Origin: Phoronis australis
Lineage: Eukaryota > Phoronida > Phoronidae
Length of the DNA stretch: 64,000 nucleotides
Direction: 5' to 3'
Assembly: GCA_002633005.1 (NCBI GenBank)
Contig: NMRA01000542.1
Coordinates: 60,001 to 124,000, forward strand
Below, in pieces: positions 22,863 to 32,787 of the stretch; within the stretch, counting starts at the first letter, position 1; each line of letters starts with the position of its first letter. Position numbers and translations under genes: made by a program. The notes under the pieces are model-generated. The model searched no databases and had not been told where the DNA came from. It saw only the letters and a program-made list of their open reading frames with translations.

Positions 22863-22940
22863 AAAAACACGATATACTCGCTTTCCTCGCGGCTGCTTAG
22901 TTCGGACAAGCGGGAACGATATAACGCAACATAGCGGCAT
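22704..22940 (-). pseudogene. Degenerate THAP-type zinc finger
   Basis: In two minus-strand frames the pieces MLRYIVPACPN (from 22932) and RVYRVFLLPRE...RKWLMVVKND...LRVCGLQ follow the THAP layout (MxxxCxVxxC, then FxxP, RxxW, CxxH). The first Cys and the final His are replaced, and a frameshift separates the halves, so it cannot bind zinc normally. THAP domains are common in P-element-type transposases and their derivatives. Confidence 0.4.
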
Positions 22941-23406
22941 TCACTCTGCTTATGAACCGTTGACGTCGCTAGCGTCGTTTCTCACCTTCCTCACAGGTTA
23001 ACGCGACACCTCTTGGCAAGGTAAGGTCGACCGTATGCGAGGCGATGTGGAAATAGACCGATCAAGACGGCAAAAAAGACTAATTAAATCGGGTGGCATT
23101 CGCCTTTAATTCCAAGGTAAGATCTTTTGTAAGTTAAAAGTTCTTGGTGTCTGCCATACATGAAAGAACATATCCCTTACACTAAAGTGCATTTTCATGT
23201 ATTTTGAGGCGAGGGATGCCCATATTCATCTTTGCCACTTAAACTAGAATTATGAACAGACTGGCATTTTCAAAATGCATGATATTCATTTTTTTAACAA
23301 ATTGAAATTATGTATACATTTGTTCCGGCAGCTTGTAAATGTAACATCAGTTACTGTCACCACATCAATGTGTGGCACTTTGTCAGTCACATAAAAGTAA
23401 AGCAGT

Positions 23407-23413
23407 CGTCCCT

Positions 23414-23474
<61 letters not shown>

Positions 23475-23480
23475 AGAGAC
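23407..23480 (-). tRNA. tRNA-Asn(GTT): tRNA-Asn (GTT), intact (A2)
   Basis: Identical over all 74 nt to the copy at 19901-19974, with the same internal A and B boxes and a downstream TTTT. Its 5' flank (right side, ctgagtactacaaatac) has diverged from A1, so the tRNA is better conserved than its surroundings. Confidence 0.95.
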
Positions 23481-24379
23481 CTGAGTACTACAAATACACA
23501 CTGAGCTGACAATTTGGAATACCCGCATGTTTGATGGAGAGTTCACTTGAAACCTTAGGACCCTTTTGTTGAGATTGTATATGGTTGAGCTATAAAAAGT
23601 CACTATTTGTAAGCACAGATCCCATGTTTTGATTTTCATCGCTTTTTGAGTTATTCTATCCAAAACAAAATCTGTCGCAGGAACTGTAATCCGAAATAAG
23701 CACAATTTTTGGGTATCTTGTCGTGAATGACCCACCTGAGCTTCACAAACGATTTCGTCCGATGAGTGCCGCTGGAAGACGAATCCAGCGATCAGCACTA
23801 AATATATCAGTCTCTCGTATATTAAACTTCTTTAACGTCGAGCAAAATAACTTGTTCATCATGTAGTGACATGGATGAATTCTCTTATTTAGTAGGGGCT
23901 GGTTTGTTTTTCACGGTCGTTTTTGGCGCAGCTCAATAGTGCTTTTAACCGACAGGTTGGTGTCACAAGTCAACCATGGGTCATTTTTCTGAACATGCAT
24001 TTTAAAAACGGATGACACACACTTATTCTCGGTTATTAAATTAATTGTTAGACTTTGTTCAAACTCACGATCTACACACTCCAAATTTATACGAGTTGGA
24101 CTGGCGAGGTGAGTGTGCAGACTGGTCCAGTAGTTAACAGCTTTTCCTCAGTGGGTCGACCAACACATCGCATTATGTTCTATTTCAATGACTTCAATAA
24201 AATTTAACTGCTGAATCCGTCGGAACGCGTATCTACGCTCTCCAAATAGTTGTGTTCTGCAGTCGACTACAAAGTCGTGCGGCCGGAGTATCATTTTTGG
24301 CGGAGTTGGAAATGAAAAATCATTACCTACGACAAAAATGTGCGTGCCATTTTGCCTGTCACGAAAATGTGTAGCAAGC

Positions 24380-24453
24380 CATCCCTGGGTGGGCTTGAAC
24401 AACCAAACTTTCGGTTAACAGCGGAACGGGCAAGCCTATTGCGCCGCAGAGAC
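24380..24453 (-). pseudogene. Degenerate tRNA-Asn copy (B3)
   Basis: 74 nt with a GTT anticodon. Changes hit the A box (ATAGGCTTG for ATCGGTTAG), the T stem (GGTTG for GGTGG), the anticodon stem and the acceptor 3' end (GGGATG). A TTTT stretch follows. Probably not functional. Confidence 0.7.
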
Positions 24454-25004
24454 CTTGATCATTCACTGCAGCACCGTACTAAAAATGGGATGAAACAGAA
24501 TGGCTCAAGCGACAAAATTGTGGCGCTACTGTTGCCGCTGGGCCATGACGTAAGGAACTGTGCAGCTAAGAATGATGGTGCCCATCCTTTTACTCAGATA
24601 ACAATTGTAACGGTGCCCTTTTGTAGAGATGGTGAACTTAACTCCATAAAGTGTGACCCTTGCGCTGAGTTTGCCTTTAGGGCCATTCTGGTGATTCATT
24701 GAAAAAATTTCAGTCTTCATATAAACCGTACGCAGGGAATGTAATCAAAAAACTCTTTTGCAGGAATTTACCAATCTGATGACTACGACCCGAATTCACA
24801 ACCCAACAATCATTCATTGGTGATCAATCTAAATTCTAATTAAGTTCTTCTGTAAGTCAGAAGTTCTGGGTGTCTGCCATACTTGAAAAAATAACATGCT
24901 TATAAGACTAAAGAGCATTTTTATAAATTTTGTGATGGATGGGATGTTAAAACTACAAAACATTGTGTTACTAGGGTATTTATGACGGCTAGAGATGTCC
25001 GTAC

Positions 25005-25164
25005 CAGGGGCGGATCCAGGATTTTGAGTTAGGGAGGGCCAGGGCAGAATATTAGCCGGGATTTTGCCCGTCAGATATTCGCACCCCCGTACTGCCAAAT
25101 GGAATCTGGGAGAATTTTAGGGGGGGGGCATGGCCCCCTTGGCCCCCCTCTAAATCCGCCACTG
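25005..25164. mobile_element. 160-bp MITE with CAGKGGCGGAT ends
   Basis: Left end caggggcggatccagg and right end taaatccgccactg form imperfect inverted repeats. The interior holds long G and C runs near 25120-25147. Such ends are typical of widespread non-autonomous hAT-like elements. The flanking words cgtac and cgtat may be a decayed target duplication. It sits in the monomer between B3 and A3 and is absent from the equivalent place in other units. Confidence 0.7.
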
Positions 25165-25373
25165 CGTATACTGCTTAGCCACTTAAACTAGCATTCTCAG
25201 TGAACAGAAAGGGATTTTCAAAATACGTGACATAAAAGTTTGTTACTGATTTTAAAAAATAGATCGTGTTCACATTTGTTTGGACAGCTTGTGATTGTAA
25301 GTGTAACCGTTATCATTACTGTCACCACATAAATGTGTGTGTCACTTTGTCTGTCACTTAAAAGAAAAGCAGT

Positions 25374-25380
25374 CGTCCCT

Positions 25381-25441
<61 letters not shown>

Positions 25442-25447
25442 AGAGAC
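25374..25447 (-). tRNA. tRNA-Asn(GTT): tRNA-Asn (GTT), intact (A3)
   Basis: Identical to the copies at 19901, 23407 and 26968. Here the terminator is closer: TTTTCTTTT begins about 5 nt past the 3' end. Its 5' flank (25448-25555) is nearly identical to that of the copy at 26968, showing recent duplication or conversion. Confidence 0.95.
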
Positions 25448-26159
25448 CTGAGTACAACAAGTAAGCACTGAGCTGAGAATTTAGGATTCCCGCATTTTTC
25501 GAGAGTTGACACTTGAAACGGGACACTTCTATAGAGACTGCATGTGGTTCCTATTAAAGTTCTTTGACGCCTACCTTATTTGACAAGACTTGAAATTGAT
25601 AAAAAACAAAATAAACTTATTCACATGTTGTTAGATGGATGAAATCTGTTGTAGACCTATTCATTGGCTGGTTTGTTTCGGCGGTTGTTTGTGGCGCAGG
25701 TGAATAGTGCTTTCGACTTTTTACCGACAGGTTGGTTTTACAAGCGTCAACATGGGTCACGTTTCTAAACATGCATTTTAAACTCACGGATGAAACACAC
25801 TTATTCTTCGTTAGTAGGTTAATTGTTAAGCTTTGCTTAAACTCTCGGTTCCCACACCCCGACTTTTCATATACGACTTGGACTTCGTATATGACAATGG
25901 GAGTGCGTAGACTGTGATCTAGTAGTTAACTGATTTTCCTGGGTCGACCAACATATCGCATTTTAGTGCTCTATTTCCATGGACTTCAATTACATTAAGA
26001 GTTGAATTGGAAGGCGTGTCTTCACTCTCCAAATAGTTGTGTTCTGCAGTCCATTAGAAATTCGTGTGGAGTATTTTGGAAGAGCTTGAAATGAAATATC
26101 AGTAACTTACGACGGATATGTGCGTGCCATTTTGCTAGTCACGAAAAAGTGTAGCAAGC

Positions 26160-26233
26160 CATCCCTGGGTGGGCTTGAGCCACCAACCTTTCGGTTAACA
26201 GCGGAACTGACTTGCCGATTGCGCAGCAGAGAC
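26160..26233 (-). pseudogene. Degenerate tRNA-Asn copy (B4)
   Basis: 74 nt, anticodon GTT. The B box is GGCTCAAGCC instead of GGTTCAAGCC, the D arm is GCAAGTCAG, and the anticodon stem and acceptor (GGGATG) carry mismatches. A TTTTT stretch follows downstream. Confidence 0.7.
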
Positions 26234-26967
26234 CTTGAGCATTCCACTGTAGCAATGTTAAAAAATAGAAATTAGTCCGGGATGGAACTGAACAGTTCAA
26301 GCGACAAAATTATGACGCTACTGTTGCCGCTGTGCCACGACAGGAGGAACTGTGCAGCTAGTGATGGTGTTCATCGTTTTACAGAGTTGACGCCGGCTTG
26401 AAACGGTGCACTTTTACAGAGACGGTGAACTTAGGCATGAAGTGTACCACTTGCTCTGAGTTCGTCTTTACACGGTTTCCCTATATTATGCTTCTAAACT
26501 TTCAGTCTTCAAGTAAACCATACGGAGGGAATGTAATCTGAATGGATTGGACTTTCTTTGTGAAAACCCGCAGGAGACAACCCAACCATCAATTCTAAAT
26601 GCTAACGTACAGGTTAAAAGTTCTGGGTGTCTGCCATAGGCTTGCTTGAAAAAAACAACATGCTGATCAAATTAAAGAGCATTTTCATATATTTTGATAT
26701 GGATGCATTGTCAAAACAACAAAACATTGTGTTACTAGGGTATTTATGACGACGATGGTTGTGCATGTTCTGCTTTGCCACTTAAACTAGCATTTTGAAC
26801 AGAGACACATTTTCAAAATACCTGATATAAACGTTCGTTCCCGATTTTGACAAAAAGGTTATTTTCACATTTATTCAAACAGTTTTTTTATTGTAAATGT
26901 AACATCAGTTACTGTCACCACATAAATGTGCGTGTCATTTTTATCAGTCACATAAAAGTAAAGCAGT

Positions 26968-26974
26968 CGTCCCT

Positions 26975-27035
<61 letters not shown>

Positions 27036-27041
27036 AGAGAC
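26968..27041 (-). tRNA. tRNA-Asn(GTT): tRNA-Asn (GTT), intact (A4)
   Basis: Fourth identical 74-nt copy, with an intact cloverleaf, A and B boxes and a downstream TTTT. It shares more than 100 bp of nearly identical flank with the copy at 25374, after which that neighbour has a deletion of about 280 bp. Confidence 0.95.
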
Positions 27042-28034
27042 CTGAGTACAACAAGTAAGCACTGAGCTGAGAATTTAGGATTCCTGCATTTTTCGAGAGT
27101 TGACACTTGAAACGGGACACTTCTATAGAGACTGCATGTGGTTCCTATAAAATGACCATTTGTACGCACCTTTTCCGTACTGGGTAATTCTATTTTACGC
27201 CTAGTAAGCACAGTACAGATTTCCACCGCTTTTGGACTTTTCTTACTGGTCCCCAAAACAAAATCTTTTGCATGGACAGTAATCAGAGAAAAACCCTTTT
27301 TATGGGATTTTGCCGTGAATAGCCCACCTGAGCAGCACAAACGTCTTCGACTTTGAGTGCCGCTGAGAGACGGCAATCCAGCGATCACCCTACCATTCAT
27401 TCTATCAGTTTCATTTGTATATTAAAGTTCTTTGACGCATACCTTATATGACAAAACTTAAAATTAATAAAGAGCAAAATAGTTTATTCACATGTTGTTA
27501 GACGGATGAAAAGGCTGTTGTAGACCTACAGGCATTCATGGGATGGTTTGTTTCACTGTTGTGTGTGGCGCATGTCAATGGTGCATACTTTCGACATTTT
27601 ACCGACAAGTCGGTCTTACAAGTCAACCCGGGTCACTTTTCTAATTAGGTATTTTAAAAACGGATGACACACACTTATTCTCGGTTAGTAGGTTAATTGT
27701 TAAGCTTGTTCAAACTCACGGTCCTCACACCTCGACTTTTCATATACGACTTGGACTTCGTACATGACAATGGGAGTGCGCAGACTGTGGTCCAGTAGTT
27801 AACTGATTTTCCTGGGTCGACCAACACATCGCATTATGCTCTATTTCCGTGGATTTCAATTACATTAAGAGTTTAATCGGAACGCGTGTCTACGCTCTCC
27901 AAATTAAATAGTTGTGTTCTGCAGTCGATTACAATGTCCTGCGGAATATTTTAGCAGAGCTTGAAATGAAATTTCGGTTACATGCGACGAAAATGTGCGT
28001 GCCATTTTGCCAGTCACGAAAAAGTGTAACAAGC

Positions 28035-28096
28035 CATGGGTGGGCTTGAACCACCAACCTTTCGATTAACGGGCTAGCTGATTGCGCCGCAGAGAC
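28035..28096 (-). pseudogene. tRNA-Asn copy broken by deletions (B5)
   Basis: The last copy of the array, only 62 nt. It lacks about 5 nt of the 3' acceptor strand and about 8 nt of the anticodon/variable region, so it cannot fold. The downstream flank switches to A-type sequence (tatattaaagttctttgacg), marking a hybrid junction at the array edge. Confidence 0.85.
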
Positions 28097-28288
28097 CTTG
28101 ATCATTCACTGTATGCATGTTTCATTCTATTTGTTTCTTACATATATTAAAGTTCTTTGACGCCTACCTTATTTGAGAAAACTTAAAAGAAGTAAAGAGT
28201 GAGACAACTTACTCACATATTGTGAGATGGATGGAACCTGTTATAGACCTATTCATGGACTGGCTTGTTTCACGGTGTTTGTGGCGCC

Positions 28289-29358
28289 ACTATAAATTTA
28301 AATATATCTCATTTCTGCGTAAGTACGTCTTTGTCTGTATATTAAAACGCTAAAATGAGGTCCGTGTGCTGGCTTCAAATCAATACAACGGAAAAGCAGC
28401 GGCGCGGACACCCGACGCCTGCTTCCCCTTCGTTCCCGTGACGCCAAAGCGCCGCAAAACCCCGGCGTGTTCTGTTTTTTGTCTTACCATGTCGTGGCTT
28501 CAGTCCGTTGATCGTGATTCGGCGAACGCGCTTCTTTCTTGAAGCGAAGTACTTTTGGGTTGTATTCTTCCGCTGCCTGTGTTTATCATTTATGGCCAGT
28601 AGGTTTCGTGCTCGATCAATATTCGGCGGCGAGAGAAAACGGTGAGAAAATATGTAAACGATAAATATTTTTCCAAAATTGAAATGAAGGGCAGCCTCGG
28701 CATTTTACCGCGCACCTGTTCGCTGACGCGTGCGAGTACTCCGTTTGCTGCGTTCGCGACCATTCTCATTCTGCGAAACCACTGGGCTGCGCTAGATCCT
28801 CGCTTATTTTTCCCGTTAAAAGTATTTTTATATCAGAGGTAAATGGCTAAGATATAAGATATTCCAGTCCCCAGTACTTTGTGCAGTGCACAGATATTTT
28901 GTCCATTTTTTGCAAAAAGCGAATCGAGGTCCATGCAATATTACGCTAGTGTTTTCCTGACTTTGTCTTCCTACTAGCCCACTGAGTCAACTGTTCTGTT
29001 CGAAAGTTTCGTGTTTCCCGTTTTAATCATTCGTTTTTGGCGTTGGTTACGCAAAAATTCTGGTGTGAAATGTGTCCTGCTGTGGAATATTAGGGTCATA
29101 ATTAAATAGTAGACGATCCCCGCATTTTTGCATTTTGGGTTCAAGTTCAAGTGTAAACAAATGTTCCGGGTGTCTTGCAAGTGTTTACGGTGTTTACCAT
29201 GGTCAACTTTTGCCTCATGTTGGACTAGTACAGAGTAATATCCCACTGGTCACTTTCTTTTTAAGGTTAAAAATTTTCAAGTTATCAAATAAGTTCGATG
29301 ACATCTAGAATTGCATTCATGTCGTCATGTATGATACCTTCATGTTGTTGTGTGACAT
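28289..29358. other. Array edge; CpG-rich stretch, no gene recognised
   Basis: Array similarity stops at about 28288. From about 28380 to 28800 the DNA is markedly richer in GC and CpG (gcggcgcggacacccgacgcc, ggcgaacgcgcttc, cgcacctgttcgctgacgcg) than anything nearby. It could be a promoter or an inserted GC-rich fragment. No matching coding exon was identified. Confidence 0.35.
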
Positions 29359-29530
29359 ATGCTACTTAGTTATTGTTCTCCACAAAAGCAGTATCTCGTA
29401 GACCGCCGACCAACGTCGGACCAACGTCAAAAAACCGACCGCGACCAATCGACCTCGAGCCAACGAATGGCGACGTCGGCCCAACGTAGTGATGCTATCT
29501 GGGATGCTACTTAGTTATTGTTCTCCACAA
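29359..29530. mobile_element. Insert flanked by a 27-bp direct repeat
   Basis: The same 27 bp (beginning atgctacttagttattgttc) occurs at 29359-29385 and 29504-29530. The 118 bp between are CpG-rich and built from repeated ccaacgtcgg words in both orientations (gaccaacgtcggaccaacg, cgacgtcggcccaacg). Such ACGTTGG-rich palindromic ends occur in some metazoan DNA transposon families, but the duplication is too long for an ordinary target site. Confidence 0.5.
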
Positions 29531-30043
29531 GTGAAAATCCAAACCTCTCGGAAAGATGTAAGTGGACTCGACTTGGTGGTCGTTCTTTGTTATGGGCAAA
29601 CATAAAGCCCGTATGTTGCACTGAGGTTGCCCAAATGTGACGGAAGTACCGGCAAATTGGCCCTGATTTCAGTAACGCTAAAAGGCAAGACCTCGCGAGA
29701 TTACGTGAGGCGTTGCAGTGTATTTTAAATGAGAACGCGTGATTTTGGCTAGATTTTAGCGAGGTCCAAGCGTTACTGAGCTCCACCCTTTTGAAGCGAC
29801 AGGTTAAAACTGGTTGTGGAGAACATTGATGTGTCAAAATGGCTACCAATTGTACTTGATCGCTGTTTTTGTTTTCTGTTCTCTTTTACAAGTGCCGGTT
29901 ACTACAAAAAAGCAATTCAAGATTGGAAATATTTTTGTATATAATTGTTTAAAAATCTCGACTACAGGTTCAAAACTTTATCTTCATAATAGAAAAAGAG
30001 GGACAATAATTTTATTGCGCGCACTTAGTCTGCCAGTCCGAAG

Positions 30044-30270
30044 GACATTGAATTTTTGGCCTATGAACACTACTCCTCTATAGAACCCGATCGAACATCA
30101 TTTGAAGATCTGCGTACATTACAAGGTCAAGCAGTGGATGCCTTAAAAGAGGCGTGTATTAGATTCCATTTGCTGGAAGACAACACAGCGTGAGACATGT
30201 GTTTCGCAGAAGCTGCCGTGTTTTAGATTCCAAGGTCACAGCGCTCACTCTTTGCCACAGTTTGCTCCCA
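30044..30270 (+). pseudogene. Decayed Helitron Pif1-like helicase fragment
   Basis: In one plus frame the translation contains TSFEDLRTLQGQAVDALKEA, then CIRFHLLEDN, a stop, FAEAAVF, a stop, and RSLFATVC. This matches the family pattern TSFEDLRTV(N/D)G...TFKEAC..LGLLEDD..W...L.EA....R.LFA of Helitron RepHel helicases. Two in-frame stops and the lack of Walker motifs nearby show it is a dead fragment. Rep and the rest of the helicase were not found. Confidence 0.6.
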
Positions 30271-32115
30271 CAGCATTCGACTCTACGCTCTACTATGATG
30301 GGAATAGCACCAAGATAATTTGATTGAGTACTTTGCTCTCTATAGGTAAAAACGTGAAACGTTCATTCATGAATATATTTGCACATGTGAATTTGAGGTA
30401 TGGTAATAAAGACACATTGCGTGAATGTACTTCGTGGTATTATCACCAGGATCACAGTGTACGGCGAAATATAAAAATGGATATTCAACAAAAAGGAAAT
30501 GCGATAAACAAATTGGGTGACAATAATAAATAATATTTAAAAAACATTAATGACAGCACCGCTTTATGTGACATTTTTGTTTCCTTACTCAAGCATGTAT
30601 CACCAGACGAGGACAACTTTCCATGTCTAGCGGAAACACTAGGAAAGCTGATTCCTGTACACTCAGGCTGAGTAAGCCAGTAAGCATCTTATAATTCTAA
30701 CTTCATGTTGGACTCCTGTTTATGATAGTTTCTTATGATATACATACGAACTTAGATATTATTTCGATGAATAAATATAACATGTGTTAGGTAGGTACTT
30801 GGCATGAAAAACTTCTCTATTTACTTTTAACAATATTGAGAAATCAACTAACAGTTAAATCTCGGTATGTGCTTAAGCTGAAAAGTGACTTAGGAATTAA
30901 GATAAATCAGCATTGCACAGTTCAGTCAGGGCCTGCACAAGTCCACAACTGCAGTGAAAAGTCAAAGAGCAATGTTGTCCCTATTTCAATTGCGACTGAC
31001 TACGGATCAGAAGCCTGACTTCAGATTCCACTCCAGGAGTACTCCATTGTTTTTTATTGTTGTTGTTTTTTGTTGCTTTTTATTTAGTTTCCATCCGCCA
31101 AGCTCGTTACTGAAAACATGACGTACTAATATAAATTATACAACCCAGGTGTAGCCAGTGCCAGGAGAGATAGATGGCAGCACAGATAGTGGCCCGTAGG
31201 ACCGAGTGTTTCAATCCATGTGGAGAAGTTTACACCAGTCCAGCTTAAACCTAGAGGTTCTAGGGTTTACTATTTCAAACTGCACAGCGACTACTAGTAC
31301 TTCGTGAGTTGTGTGGTAGGGATTTTGCATTAGCACAGTCCGCATAAATCATTTCGATTACATAAGTATTTGAGAATACAATGGTAATGGGATGGTTGGT
31401 GGATCCAAGGTCCCTCGAGTCCGAGGCATTGTTTTCGCTGTACAAATCAAATTCACGTCTCAGAGAGGTAGATTAACCTTCACCGGCCCGCCGTAGGAAC
31501 TTGGGCCCCTACGAAAACAACAACAAATGATGGCACTAACCGTTCTTAGGGCTTACGTGACAAATTCTTTCTTTACATACTTGTAAATCCGCTTGTGTAA
31601 GACCCTTGAACATCCTCTCTATGGCGAAAAATATGAACAGTGTATTGATGTGAATAAGTTGCAACAAGGCTCAGTAGTTAGGCTTCCAAACTACAACATC
31701 TTCTTTTCGAAACACTGCAACATCGCCAGATTTTTCAAGCGATGCACCTCATATCATTAGTGAAACACACATGCATACATGTAGTGCTGAATGTACCGTA
31801 CTGAAAGGGCTAATGTAGGTCTGATGTAATTCACAGCCAGTCTGACCCGGTTGCACTGTAGTACCAAATATAGATGCCATTAAATTTAAGGCAGGTGGAT
31901 ACATTTTTTTTGACTTTTTACATATCTCAGCCTACAGTTTAATCATGGTATATGCCAGAGCTAAACAATCGATGCAAGTCCACAAATGAAGTGCTATGAG
32001 AATTAAAATGTCTATCTCATCATTGTAATTATACGTTTGCATGACCAACTCCAATACGGTAATTGCATATAAAATCGCCGTACTCCAGCCGCAAGGTTAT
32101 TGGCGAACTCTCTGG

Positions 32116-32181
32116 CATGGGCGGCGCACCATAGGGGGCTGGGGGCTATAGCCCACTTTTTTCAGTGCTGTGCCGCCCATG
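32116..32181. repeat. 66-bp element with inverted catgggcggc ends
   Basis: Begins catgggcggcgcacc and ends gctgtgccgcccatg; the arms pair for about 10-13 bp and the interior is G-rich. It looks like a tiny deletion derivative of a DNA transposon. Confidence 0.5.
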
Positions 32182-32772
32182 TGCGGGACTGTGGTTTTTA
32201 AGCCAAAGAATTTTGCAAATACTCAAGATAACGCAAGTCTTCCCGTCGAGATAGCCTATACCGCAAGCGAAGCACGCGGTGACATTTACTTTTTAGTCGC
32301 GATTCTCCTGGGTCTACAGATCGCAGCCCTCCTGCTGATACATGCGGGTTATATGTAAATTCTAAAGAGTGGTAGCTTTTCACTAAAAAGTTATCAGGGA
32401 TATGTGCCCATCGAATATAGAAAAAAGAACAGACTGGCCAATTCGAATCCCTCTTATTCGGCTGTCCTAATAAACGAAATCAAAATCTAATCACCCCCTA
32501 AAACGGCTTAGAAATTTTCGTTATCAAATACAGCTTTAACATTTAATATTTTGTAGAGGCTGCGAGAAAGTAATTGCGCGAGCACATTCCGATCTCATTA
32601 GTGCGAATGCCTTAGTCAAAAAAGCACTGAAGTTGGTTCTGATATGCGTCCGACTCACGAAGGTGCGAAAAAACAGAGAAAAGGCGCACACCGGCATGCC
32701 CTTTTCTCATGTCTCAGAAACGATTATCAGTCCTATATAGTATCGGAGACAAAGTGTGAGCTGCAGCGACAC

Positions 32773-32787
32773 NCCCCCCCCCCCCCC
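32773..32787. other. Ambiguous base and C homopolymer
   Basis: A single N followed by 14 C; the length of this run is probably a sequencing or assembly uncertainty. Confidence 0.9.

Larger units (their letters stand above)
21393..23105. mobile_element. TTAA-flanked DNA transposon (piggyBac-like target), 1713 bp
   Basis: The element interrupts array sequence that is continuous in other units. It is bounded by TTAA at 21389-21392 and 23106-23109. Its ends are inverted: aggagcatgccaccc on the left and gggtggcattcgcct on the right, matching at 13 of 15 bases. TTAA duplication is typical of piggyBac-type integration, though these ends are not the canonical CCC type. It is GC-richer than its surroundings, carries an AATAAA at 22214, and has a 30-bp internal direct repeat built on gccagtggctcgga (21893, 21959). 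It has remnants of a THAP-like finger and an acidic segment, but no intact transposase. Confidence 0.8.
17640..28288 (-). repeat. Dimeric higher-order tandem array of tRNA-Asn monomers
   Basis: Ten monomers of about 0.8-1.0 kb are arranged head to tail, all with the tRNA-derived sequence on the minus strand. Two diverged monomer classes alternate without exception: A at 18067, 19901, 23407, 25374 and 26968; B at 19046, 20886, 24380, 26160 and 28035. A-to-A and B-to-B distances are about 1.6-2.0 kb once a 1.7 kb transposon between B2 and A3 is removed. A and B are related outside the tRNA too. Before the tRNA both have a tgtcattttatcaatcacg-like block, and after it a gttgacacttgaaac...agagac block and a tgtaaccagaaaaag block. 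The array starts mid-unit near 17640 and ends where B-type sequence joins an A-type middle near 28130-28288. Several open frames here are only translations of the repeats. Confidence 0.93.

Noticed and set aside
19804-27065. Repeated open frames translating to GGLEPPTFRLTAERANRLRHRDL
   Set aside because: This peptide is the conceptual translation of the antisense of the tRNA-Asn gene. It is a well-known annotation artefact, not a protein family.
17640-28288. CRISPR-like array
   Set aside because: Direct repeats of about 1-2 kb with tRNA cores in a eukaryotic genome do not have CRISPR repeat-spacer geometry.
29511-29849. 112-codon minus-strand open frame
   Set aside because: No motif or splice context; it overlaps the duplicated gttctccacaa element.
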